From Phallusia fumigata (Eukaryota; Chordata; Ascidiacea; Phlebobranchia; Ascidiidae), in NCBI GenBank assembly GCA_008931825.1, contig QXVZ01023946.1:1-38600 (forward strand): DNA of 38,600 nucleotides, given 5' to 3'. Each line of letters opens with the position of its first letter. Positions within the stretch are counted from its first letter, which is position 1. The notes below the pieces were generated by a model. That model did no database searches and was not told the origin of the DNA. It saw nothing but the letters and a program-made list of their open reading frames with translations. Below, one piece after another: positions 1 to 12,800 of this stretch. The position numbers and the translations under genes are program-made.

Positions 1-91
1 GATGCTCTTGTCGTACAGCCTACGTCACAACATGAACATAATGACGTCATAATGTGATCAGGGGTCATCGAGGTCAAGGGCTCGTGTTTAC

Positions 92-869
92 CTGATGAAA
101 TGTTGCCAGCTGAAATGGTACAGGGGATTCACCACGGGCATTACCCGAGTGACGTCAAACAGCACGGAACCCCGCAGCGCCACCTCGCGGAATCCTTCTT
201 TTGCTCGCTCGATCCCCAGTTCTGCTGTGTCGATCCGGCTTTGACTGGAAAGCAGACAAAGAATGATTTTTGGTTACACGTTTACAGAGGAAGTTCAAGC
301 GATTTGAACTGTACATTCGTTTTCATGTAGAAAAAGTAAAAACATCAACAGTTTAGAGTTGATTTAATATATTCGGACTAGAATTAACGTTTTACTTTTA
401 CTAAAGTCGCACGTTTGTAAAAACATCCCAATTTCATCCCTCAGATAATATACTTTCCTGTTCAGTTAGCGAGTAAACGGATTTCACACATTCTAAAACT
501 CAGCAAGCATAGTACATAAAAATGCGTTAAAAATTAATGTGTTCAAAAAATCTAATTTAGCTGAAATTTTAAGAATGTTACTAAGACACAGAATATTACA
601 ATTGGAAAGAAATAACATTTGAAATTATATCAACGACAGCTGAGCAAGGAAACATCAAAGCTACTCACGTCTCAGTAGTTTCATCATATTGCTTCTTAAT
701 CTCCGCCAACTTCTTCGTTATAGCGAGATCATTGAGCAATCTGAAGTCCCCAGCCAAAATGTCCTTGAGTTGTTCCTCAAGGTCATCGAGGATTTTCATG
801 TTTCTCGACTTCTCCCGTTGTGTGTTGGTCCACTCGTCACGAAGCCGGGGTTTCTCTAATCTCATGAAC
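92..869 (-). CDS. AAA5 lid leading to AAA6, last two exons in the window (68-69)
   Basis: Exons 669-869 and 92-244. The first gives FMRLEKPRLRDEWTNTQREK and LDDLEEQLKDILAGDFRLLN, matching v-x-x-E-r-P-x-L...L-x-x-L-E-x-x-i-L-x-x-L of the AAA5 lid. The second gives ELGIERAKEGFREVALRGS and PVVNPLYHFSWQHFI, matching the conserved Y-x-P-V-A-x-R-x-S...I-x-P-M-Y-Q-x-S-L-x-x-F. The donor CATCAG|GTAAAC at position 91 exits in phase 2, so AAA6 and the C-terminal domain continue below the window. The interval 245-668 is AT-rich intron with nothing I can identify. Confidence 0.9.
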
Positions 870-3800
870 CTGATGGTGAATGGTGCAAAGTCGGAAACAC
901 GTTTTTATTTGTGTTTGGGTGTTACTGCGCTGTGTTATCTTGTTTGTTTATCAATTCCGCGCATTTCTAGCGCGTTACAAGACTGCCGAGCGGCTTAATT
1001 GACAAGTAGTCGACTTTTCATACTCTCTATGACGTGTTTTTTCGCACCTTTTTTCTTCGTTTCCTCACTTACGTGCATAAATACTTGCGTGTTTGGCGCA
1101 AGTTTTATTGTTTCACTGATGATGGCATGAGGTTTTTGCCAGAACTATTGATGAGTAATGTATGTCGGTTTTAAGAACTATTTGATCCAGCGTATTTATG
1201 GTAAAAAGTCTTTATTTTTTTCTTTTCAAACGGTGATCAGTAAACTTTTCCGTAACCAACCCATCTCGCAAGGTTGTTGGTTCTAATCTCAGTGAAGGCG
1301 ATGACTTGTAGAGACAAGTCTTTTTATCATAATCGCAAAAGTCGATTCAAGTTTTTTGGATAGCACGATTCGAGTCAATTTTACGTCATTACAACGAAAT
1401 ACAGCAAAAAAATGCCACCATTTGTTTGTGACTTAGTGTATCTGAACCGGTTTTTCTAACAGTTGAGTATTCGTGGCATATGCAGTAAAAATATCCCCCC
1501 GATTCTTTTGCCCTTGAACATTACGAAGTAATATCCAACCTGTCAAGTAGTTCAGATTGCACTCCCTCCCGCGTGGATTGCATGTACACAAGTGTTGTGT
1601 AGGCAGCTATCTCTGGTGGGACATCTTGCGGCAGGGTTGCAGTGTGTAAGTACAACCGGAAGGTGGGGTTGCATTCAACCTCGTGGTCGCCAACCTGAGG
1701 GTTTAGGTTTTCAGAAAACCGTTAGAAAATTTATTTGTGCAGTTTTTTGCACCCAGGTGAGAGATGAAAACAAGCCGTTTTACAATGTCACGTTAAGTGC
1801 GCAAGAGAAATCTTAAACTAGTGGTAACCACCAACATGTGGATAATGACAGGGTAGCAGGTGGATAATTAGCTCAACCTGTTAGCTAAAAATAGCAATGT
1901 TTTATATTGAGTATGGCAGAAGTAGCAAAATAGGTAAATTAGATTTCATATATTGTCCTACTGGCCTAAAACAAGTTTATTAAATCAAACTGGTTGGTAC
2001 CTTAGAAACAATCGATCAACAGCAACATCAACTTGACCACGTTAGATAATTGTAGCTTAAAAGTTGCGGTAAATGTTTTACCGACATGTGTGTGTGTGGT
2101 TTCATCTTACACAAGCCTATATGGTCCAGCACTAGATCTTACTGTAAGTATTTCTCACAGAAAATTACCATTATTTTGAAGGGAGCTTTGCTTGTGTGGA
2201 ATTCTCTTCTATGACGTAACACCTCGCGGAATCGATAGTCGTTCGACAGCTCTATGACGTCACAGTACGTAATAAGTAGGGTGTTCCCCTCGCTTAGGCA
2301 AGTCTCGAATTGAGCCCGAAGATCCTGCGCACACAAAACAACGTCACCAGTGACGTAACCAAGACGCTTACGTCATATGAATGACGTCACATACATTGTA
2401 CTGGACGATGACTAGGTTGTTTGTGACGTAATCGGTCAACCAGTTGACGATTTTAGCGACGGGATCGCAAACCAGACACCAGGTGGCGTGTTGAGCGGTG
2501 AGCAGACAAGCTTGATCCAGTGTGAAAATATCGACGGGGAGTTTTTTTGAAACGAATTGCTGGACATCAATCGGTGTGAAAAGGAATTCGTGAAGTCTGC
2601 AAAAGAATTTTTGTGTGGTTTTTGTCTCACAACGTTGTCTGTGGGAAAATCGCGACTCATTTTAAACAGTTAACCACAAAACAAATAACATTCTTGTTTT
2701 AAATCAAAAACCTGACTCCTGTATTTTGCACTGACAATAACAGCGATTATCAAAACGTTTGTGTTACAATGTATTCACTACAAGTTCTGGCTGTTATGTT
2801 TTGAATTAAATTACCTGTAGTTCCTGAAAAGCATGCGACTTGGGATTGGCAACTCATAGTGCTCGCAGACATGCGTATAGAATGACGTCATCCTCTGACG
2901 TGCATCTGACGTCATACCGCCGCAGTAGGTGAGGTAAGCTGCGGCTAGGATACAGTTTGTCACGAGTTCCTCGCTGCTTATGGTGTCATCGAGTTCGTGC
3001 GACCAACTTTGCTCCAATGGTTTCAGGCTGCAGAAAAAAAGGTCAGAAAAAAGTTTTATACTTTTTATAACTGCAGGTACTTAACACGGATCTGTTCATA
3101 ACTCTCCAAAATATTGTATCACTGATGATGAGTTATTGCCGAAAAGTTTGATAAATGAAGTATGTCGCTTTTATGAACTATTTTGGGCAGCAAATTTTTG
3201 ATAGATTTAAATTTGTAAATTCTGTAGGTTGGGAATTGTCTATGATATAATTTCAGGAGTTACCGAAAACTCAGTGTGAAGAATGAAGACATCAGTTGCA
3301 TGTAACTGCCAGACTGTAAACTTTATGGAGTGTTGTAAAATGATACAATAGATTAAGATATTGATGATGCAAATAACAAGACGAAATATNTTGTTAAAAT
3401 TGCAGTGTCAATTCAACCACCAACCTTTGCTGCAAGGCATTCACGCTGCCCTGTAAAGTCTGAATGTCGTCTTTGGTTAAACCATCGATCGATGTCGTGG
3501 ATCCAACGTCCTCCTCATCCGCACTAATATCTCCATCGCTCTCATCCACTTTTACCACAGGCTGAAAGCCAAAATGTTCATAACATATGTTTCCAAATTT
3601 AGTTCTAAGTTTACGTTAGAACAGTAAATGCCTGACTACTAAATGGTTTGTGACAAAAAATATTCAGTGATATGAGAGTTTGGGATTGTGAAGCATGCAG
3701 TTTACAAAGACAGGAAAAATTCGAAAGGAAAACAAGTCAGTGCTTGTGTGTAAAACATTTAAACATCTCCTACGTTTCGACAAACGCTGTCGTCATCATA

Positions 3801-6800
3801 AGGAAACGCAGAAAATGTTTTACACACAAGTACTGGCTTGTATCTTCTTATCAAGACTATTTAACACCGTGAATTGTGTATGCCTAACATCTAATGAGAT
3901 TTGTACTGACGCAAAACATGGAAAACAATGTTTTATGTTCCTCGTGCCATTAGGTTGTCAGATAAAAAAGATTCGTACATTCCCAATTATTCGTAGTTTA
4001 TGTTGATCTCTTTAATGAAATTGCAAAACTGCGAACTATTACTATGACGCATGTATTTGTTTTCTACGTTCAGTAATATGACGTCAGATGAAGCGTACGG
4101 TCTACATATGATCTCTATGCTTACATTCTTTCGGCGGAAGCGGTAACGCGACAAATGAAACAACTTCTAAATATAAAAACAATCAATCAGATTTAACTTT
4201 CAAAACTTCCTCGTATGAGATTCGAACCACCAACCTTCTGCTCTTCAATCTCAGCCTGTTGGATTTTGTCTTTTTCTGTCTCCAGCTGTTGCAGATGGTC
4301 GATCGCATGCTTCAGTGGCCCACACAGACGCGTATACTCGACAATAGAGATGACGTATTCAACTAAAACTGCAGCATCTTCGCTGCTATATCTCGCAGCT
4401 GATATCGTAATACCAGGATCTGCAATATAATATTACGTTGAGCAGTGGTTCCCAACCAGAGAGGAATTTTATGAGTGCTCAGTTCGATGGTTTTGTAACC
4501 GGAAGAGAAAAGTAATGCTGTCTTGAGGAATATATGTTGTATCAATAAGATATTGGGAATATAAAGCATGGCCATGAAGAATGGCTAAAATAGAAACACT
4601 GCCAATCCTAACCCTATTTTGACAATACATTATATTGGTAACGTTACTTCATGGCGTACTAATTGCGTCACGATTTCCTTTTTCTCCTTCGGTATATCTT
4701 ACGGCTTGAAACTTCTTGTCATTATGAACTGATGATGAGAACAACGATTGTCGAAACGTTTGCATTACAATGTATTCACTACATACAAGCTCTTTTAAAT
4801 AATATGATATACAAGGCCATAGGTGGTCTTATCTTATCCAGAAGTAACCTACTAGTAGCTTTCCGTTGATGGATGACGGTTTGCGCTTCCTGAAGAAGTG
4901 ACCCCTCCCCAGTAACGCCCTCCTGACCGGCCTTTCCCTTCACCAAGTACGATTCGACATCTTGTAGGATCGTTTCGTTCAAACCATATTCCCAGTTCAC
5001 ACTGCAGATAACAAGAAATGGAAGAAAAAGTTTAATTTTTAAACACAACTCCCAAAGAGATTGTGTAAAGTGGATGCACTGATTGCGATTATTGAAACGT
5101 TTGCATTACAAACAAGTCCTCTGCCAGTAATGTTTTTATAAAACTTCAAGAGGAAAAGAAAGAAAATAGAAATAGACCGAGGGTATAATGTTTATGTTGA
5201 TTTACGATTATTTTCACCTGTGGATCATCTCTACAAATCGCACGGTGTCATTCATAAAGTTCTGCATGCTCTTCCACTTGTTCCGGTCCACTGAGCCGTC
5301 GCCTTGTGTCCCGGATGTCATGCCTGGAAACAAATCGACCTCAGTTATTTTAAAATTTACTATTGACATGCAAAGCACTGCATACAACTTTCAAGTTTCC
5401 ATTTTCCACAACACTATTTGAATTGCGAATGTATTCACTAATATCAAGTACAGCAGATATTATACTTAGTGTGGTTACAGTGTGATATGGAAAGGTTTGA
5501 AAAATTGTTTGATAAATATTGTTAGTCTTGTTTTATTGTCAGCGTTTATAAAAACAAAATGGCAGAAGCATTAAAAAACTTAGACAAAAAATAAAGAACT
5601 ACTTATATAAGCAGGGTTTTCGCTTTACCCACAAAACATGAAGCAATTGCAAACACTTGAATTATCAAGAAAAAAACAAGACACGGATTTTAAAAGTAAC
5701 TTAATTAAAAACATAACTGCCAGAGAGCTTGTGTATTGTAAATACATTATAAACAAAGGTTTCAACAATCGCTGTTGTCTTTTGTAAAGATGTTGACAAC
5801 AGCGATTGTCGAAACCTTTGCAATGCAATGTTTCACTACATACAAGCTCTCTAGCTGTTATGTATTTAATTGAGTTTAAATTAACAAACTTACCAAACGA
5901 ACTCGCGGTTCTGGTGACCTGCCGAGTCAGGCGCGATGGTTTGGCGGGCTTTCGGGGCCCTGTTTTCAGCGTACTTCCTGACGAGACTCGGGATGACTTA
6001 TCGGAACCTTCAATATGATCCAGACCCCGTTTCGCTGTTCGTGGCGTTTTTGTTTCTGGTCTTCCCTGTGATTGTGGTTCTGCCCTGGTCCCTGTCAGCC
6101 ACGGGTGGGCGTCCACGAGCACCATCACCATTTCTAACACCTGCCAAGACAATCCGTTTGTTTGGTATTTTAAAGACATGTTGAACAGTTAAACAAATGA
6201 ATCAGTTTTTTGACGTCAAAATTGTATGTCTCCGATTCCGGTTTAAACTGGTTTGCAGTTAGGTAGGAGGCCAAAACCGGCCACAACCGGTTTGAAACTG
6301 GTATATTCAGGCGAAAACCGCCCAAAAACCGGAATTTTCTTCAATTTTTTGCCCCTATGAAACCGAAATTCTGGGTCAAATTTTTTTTATGACCCCGACT
6401 TCGGCTTAAACTGGGCCCGGGTTCTGGATATACCGAATCTTCCACGGCAAAGTCGCACTATAGCTGCTAGACATCTAGTAGTGCCAATAAGAAGATACAA
6501 GCCAGTACTTGTGTATAAAACATTCCTGATGATGACAACATCGTTTGTCGAAACGTAGAAAATGTTTTTCACACAGAAGTACTGGCCTGTATCTTCTTAT
6601 TGAGACTAGTTTAACTTATCCTAAAAAACACGGTTTTGGGGTATTTGACATTCTGGTTCCCGAAAGCAGTTTCTGTTTCGTCATAGTTACCTGGGCAACG
6701 AGAACTGGGGGGTTGGTGAATCCCTTTAATCGCTCGATGCACCCCCTGTCCACTTTGCTCTTCCACAATTCGACCTGGTTCTTTGCTGTTACAAGGCTCG

Positions 6801-9800
6801 ACCTGGATAACGTCGAAAATATTGTTAAAGTGCTGCATACCTTGCTTAAGTAAGGAATACTATATAAACCGGTCTGGTAATTAGTTGTGGTGATTAGGTT
6901 GAGCCATATTCACAAATATTATGTGCCGAAACCTTTGAAAAACTACCGCATGTATATTGGGTAAAACAACATTTTTATTCAACCAACAAATCCTCATAAG
7001 TTAAACTTTTTACAGAGAAGGTCATGAAAAGAACCACCCAACCAATGACATAACAACTTAAAAATTTGGTTTTGTTAAACCGCTGCAATTATCACCAAAT
7101 CTTTACTGGTTTTGGCCAATCTAAAATTTTAAGCAGTGGTTCCCAATCCCTTAGTTCCATGAACAATTGCTACACCAAAGTCAAACATAATCCATCCCTT
7201 GCAAACCTACCTCTGGTGGTTTGAAACCACTGGTTTAGATTTCAAAATACGTTAAGTAAATCGTTGTAAAAGTGCACCACACAAATGCTACACATACCAA
7301 GTGAGATTGCAACTAACTGACCTCGCTTCCTCTAATTCTTTCTTTGCAATTTCAATTTCCTCTTCGATTTGAACTCTCTTGGACTTTAGGTTTGCCTCCC
7401 TCATCTGCTCAAACTGAAGATCGTACTCATCATTCTCCTCGTATCGGAGGAGGACGTCCTCCTCATAATCAGAATCCTCTTCTTTTCGCAGCTGTAACGT
7501 AGTTGTATGACGTCATTAGATGGATTTTTGGAGGACACAAGAAATTCAAAAAATGTTTAAAGAGGAAACTGGGTTGGGATTATTTGTTTGAATATGTTGT
7601 TTTATATTTTTCGCATTTCGAGTGCAGAATCAGAGAACATTAGATAATTTGTTTGAGGAACACAATACACGAACACGAAGAGTAGTGCATTTAAAAACAA
7701 AACTGCCAGAGAACTTGTATGTAGTGAATACATTGCACTGCAAACTAATCAGCGTTTCTAAACTGATAATAACAACAGCGATTGTTGAACGTTTCAATAC
7801 AATGTGTTCACTATATACAGGCTCTCTGACAATTATTTTTTTAATTTAAATTATTTATTTTAATTAGCAGTTTTGTAAAAAAAACAAATAGAGTAAGTTC
7901 TTACTTGCAGAAATGCGTGCAGGGATCCGCCACCGGTTCCGTAATGAGCTTTCAACTTCTCCAATCTTGTCGCTTCAGTGGTGAGAAGCTTGAAAAGTTC
8001 ACTAACCTTCATCTGCGCGCTGTTGTACTGTGCACGCAAAACCTGCATTTAAAATACGATGGTTAGTGATATCAAAAAACAAACAGAACCAGTGGTGACA
8101 AAAGTTATTTTGCTGATTTCAAGACATTTGATCGGCCGGCTTTTTGATGAGGAGCTTTTTCTGAAAAAGTAATCCCAGAATCGGCAGATTACTAAAACCC
8201 ATATTCTCTTAGCGCGGGTAATAAAAGTAGTAGAAGATAGAGCAGTGTATGAAATCAACCTACATAAAAATGTTTTGTAACTACGTCACACATGTATGAC
8301 GTAGCACAAACTCCAACTTGTTTGACTGAAATAAAGCATTTTTATAACGTGCTATGCCGAGCACAACTTTTTCACACAGCCCAATATCCTGATCACAACA
8401 CCCCAAATATTCTCTAGATTTTCTAATTTTGGGGTCGCAAATAGCTGACCTCAAAATACCAGGCATTAAATCGTACAGAAAGCTTCATAAGAAAACCAAG
8501 CATGTCGACTTTATGGCGCGGCAGCTGTTGTGACATCACAAATCATAAATCTGACGTGATGTTTTCTGTAACTTCATGATACCTTTTTGTATCAATTTCG
8601 TTTACTCTTTGAGGAGTCACAACAACGTTTTCCCCCAAAACTGGGTTACAAGAGATATATGTTAAAAAAACCACCCAACACCATTAAGTTCAACAACCAA
8701 TCAGGTTCGTCCACGTGGCGTACCGTGATTGCTTTCTTCATTGTCTTCGCATCGCTGCGTGTTTCCTCAAGGGTGTCGAGCGCTCGTTTTAGCTTCAGAG
8801 TTTCTTCCTTCAAAACCTTGCTGTGCTTCTGATAGAGAAGATGCAAGCACTGCATGAACTTGCCGTATGTATACGGACCCACGAATACCTCGACGGATGA
8901 GCGCTTCGTATTATCCCTAGAAAATATGAATAAACGAAATTTTGAAACACAACTGCTTTCAAAACATTATTTTAAAACACAGAAGAGTTTGTATGTGGTG
9001 ATATATAACGCATGGTTTTTTATTACATCTTTTTGCACTGATAATGAGAGCAGCGGTTGTTGAAACGTTTGCATTAAATTGTATTTACTACATACAAGCT
9101 CCCTGGAAGTTTTGTTTTTAATTGAGCTGCTCTTAAAGTCTGTGTTTTTTGTTCCAAAGAAGAAATAAGGCAAAAGCATAGATGCGAACAGTAGTGGAAA
9201 TTTGGGGGTGGCTAAAACAAAACAACAAACACGCATATATTGGGTCACACAGTTTAATCAATTAGTAAAAAGCATTTATTTAAAACACAAAAAATGTTAA
9301 AGAAATTTCCCCTCGCAACTACAAAATTCCCCCCCATTTTAGAACCCCTGAGACAAATGCAGTCGAGAGAGAGAAAAGTTTTCGCGACCTACTTGTTCAT
9401 TAGTTTGATTCTCTCCAGGATAATGCTTTTCGCGTAAGGCAGGTTGGGCATTTCCATTTTCTCCACTTTGATCGACTCCTTGTCTTTCTTGGTCTGTAGA
9501 CTCGTTCCCGTTACTGTCACAGTCGGGTTGGTGTCACCAGCCCACGAAGTTTGTTTGCAATCTCGCAGTGTAATACTGTGGAAAAACATATGGAAGTTTA
9601 GATCGTGGTCACTGGTCGCTGTCTTTTTTCGACAAGTAAAAATCATATTAAAAAAATTTTTACACGACGTAAAAGCGATATGATACGAGGCTTCATCTAA
9701 ATTCAAAGGCATTTTTTCGCACTGATGATAACAACAGCGTTTGTCGAAACGTTTTCATTGCAATGTATTCACAACATACAAGCTCTCTGGGAGTTAAGTT

Positions 9801-12800
9801 TTTTCATAAGTTTTCTTATTCCCTAATCAATTCCATTTTGTTTTAAATTTAGCTAAGTCCGTGTTTTTTGTTCTTTTTTACCCAGTTGAGCACAGTTGAT
9901 AGATGTTTACAAGACCGTACAAAAAACTATTAAAGAAACAACGTACTTATGCATGTTGGCGATGGCCATGGCAAGAGCTTCACGCGCTTTTAGCGAGGTG
10001 TCGTGCGCCACTCTGTGGTCATTTATGAAATATTCAGCTTGTTGAATGAGGACCTCCTGTGGCCAGTCTCGAATCCATATAACCTGTAAAATAATTGATA
10101 AAAAACATTTGAAAAAAACGTTATTTCATATGTCCAATACAATTTACAAATCTAGACAGTCTTTGCAATGAACTGAAATATAACATCTTTGAATCTAAAA
10201 CGAAAATCTAATGTACAAAGCGAAACTATGACCCAAAAAGTGTGTTCTCGTGATAGGGAAATCACCTGGCATTCGGAGACGATTCCCGGGTAGGAGCTTA
10301 GCGCCACCTTGAGGAGATCGTGCTGAGGAGGAAGGATCAGGATGATGTGGAGGTTGCATTTGACACGCGAGACGAAGAACTTCATCGGATCGCTCATCAT
10401 GTTCGGGTAGTGACGTCTCAAGGTCGGAGCCAACACCTGCAAGGTCAAATTGTTTGAAAATATTATTTTAACGCAGTATTCCTGGGTGGAGTTTGACATT
10501 TGTTGATTCTTCCCTTCGACTCAGACAAAAATTGTCAAAGTGGGGCCCGCAGACTCCTAGGGGTTTAAGCGGTTCCATAAAAAGTTTTCAGTCTTCCTAA
10601 GGCGATGCTATCAAGTGTTTCTGGGCCAGCAAATAATTTTCCAAAAAGTTTCTTTTCGACGCACCAGCGACAAGAATTTAATGAAGATGCTTATTACGAA
10701 GTTAAATTTATTGATACAAAAACCTTCAGATTTGAGAACGACTTTCCCAGAGATCCTTTACAACTTTAGAAAGCTTATGTAAGGTTTAAACTTCAGCTAG
10801 ATTTCATTTGCAAACCTGAAGCAATCCTTCCAGTTCATCGTTGGAGAACAAGTGCGGGTATTCCCCTGCAACGAGAAGACTGTTGATGGCGTCCAAGAAC
10901 GAGGGATCCTGGAGCTCTCTGTAAAATTAACGTAAAACGAAAAATTAGATAGGTAAAATATGTGCAATAGTTGGGTTTTGGATATTCCAGTGGTTCCCAG
11001 CCGGGGAGGAATTTCCACTTTATAATTATTCATAAAAAGTGTGGAATTTTTTTAGTCAGACCTTTGGTTCCAAGTATTTTAATTTTGCTTTATCGCATCT
11101 TGTCTAGTAGGAAAGGAACAAAAAGTTCCAATTTAAGCACAAGGAGGAGGTTGCATTAAAGCAGGCTATAAACCACTAACCTAACATCTAAAGAACATTC
11201 ATATCTCACCTAGCTGAGAGAACGACCGAGACAGGATGGCCATCAGTGCCTGCAACGCGTACGGCTGTTCTGAGACTATCGAAGAACGCAGTGGGACGTG
11301 ACGAATCGATGGGTGAAGGTCGAAGGTCAGCCACGTGGAGGGCGAGACGAGTGAGTTGGGTTAGATGGCTTCCAACCGCCCCAACTATCACCATGCTACC
11401 TCTGTTTACAGGTAAGTTAGAGATTAAATCAAGAGTGGTTATTATGATCAATATCTGACCCTCGACTGGTACCGTACCGTACTGCCACCCTTGGTGACAA
11501 GAATTGCCCATGATTTTGTGAAATATACATTTGTATGTTTTAAATCGACTGAACTTGTTACTTGAACTTGTTTATGTGAACTTGTTTGAAAAACGTGTGG
11601 TATGACGTTTTAACGATTTTTGTCGAGCACCGAGCTTCAAAAACGGCGATGCTCCTGATCGAATACTCGGAGCTTGGTCTAATCCTGTCAACTTTTACCA
11701 TAAAAGCAAATATACCGCTGCCTAATATACCGATACATCATGGTTATACGTTGTTGAAAACTGGTATAAAATGCAAAAAGCGAGTATTAATATATAACTT
11801 ACCCGTGGTGATAGGAAAGCACGCGATGCATCCGGATCAGATGACACAGAACGTCATCACTGAATATGATGCTGTCCAGTGCGTCGTGGCTTTGTTGTTG
11901 ATCTTCGTTGTAATGTGCAAGATGCGCCTGAAACAAAACATAAAAAAGTTAAATTTCAATAAAGTAGTTGTGACCTGAAAAATATTCTTAGTTGAATTCC
12001 AAATAACTAAAGATGACAACTGTGTTTGTTGAAGCGTTTGCATTACAATGTATTAACTATTTACAAGCTCACGAGGTCAAACATTTCACCTTCAAACAGT
12101 CGAGGGTGTCACGTGGATCGTTCATCGAATGGAGTTTGATTCGAATCGATCGTTGTGAGGTCGCGATCGGTCGATGATGTAGTTTCGTTTCGACTGTGAC
12201 GTAATAAACCTTTTTAAAGTTCATTCAAACGAAAGAAATTAAAAACATAAATATCTTAGTCCAGGTTGTCATTACGAAAGCCACGCAATGCAAATATTGT
12301 AAAGAATATATTAATATTAAATTCCGCCTGTGTTTTTTAAACTGCGCGTCGTGTGTTATTTTTTCAGATACTGACGATGCCCAAATTTTTCGGCGATAAA
12401 TAAATATCTTCGTGTAACAGCTAATGTGTGTTCTAAGAGTTTAAGTTACCCTCCATTGGGCAATTAAATTCACATCGAACCATACCGGGAAAAGTGACGA
12501 AGTATTTCGTAAGCTCCTTGTCCTGTTCGAAGCAGTGTGAAAATGTGTCGGCCGTGATTCGCTTCAGGTTCTCCTCGAACCACGTGACATCAGCGGTGCG
12601 ACAAAGTTGATCCCCGATCAGTCGTTCCATCTCGTGGCTCCACAGCGACACCACGCGGAGCTCGTTGTTCCTGTCTTCGTCCGCCAGACGGCGCATGCAC
12701 TGGCACATCTTGGTGAGTTGGCGCAAACTGAATGCGTAGTGGTGCCGCCCTGGCATCGGACTGTAAAATAAGACAAAAGGAAATTTAGGCAACGCAGAGA

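Noticed and set aside
5625..6179. A single 184-codon minus-strand ORF as a stand-alone gene
   Set aside because: Only 5894-6140 is bounded by good splice sites and joins its neighbours in phase; the rest runs into a fold-back repeat and intron.
11586..11978. A 130-codon plus-strand ORF
   Set aside because: It is antisense to exon 11803-11927 and to a CGAG-rich repeat; no recognisable domain.
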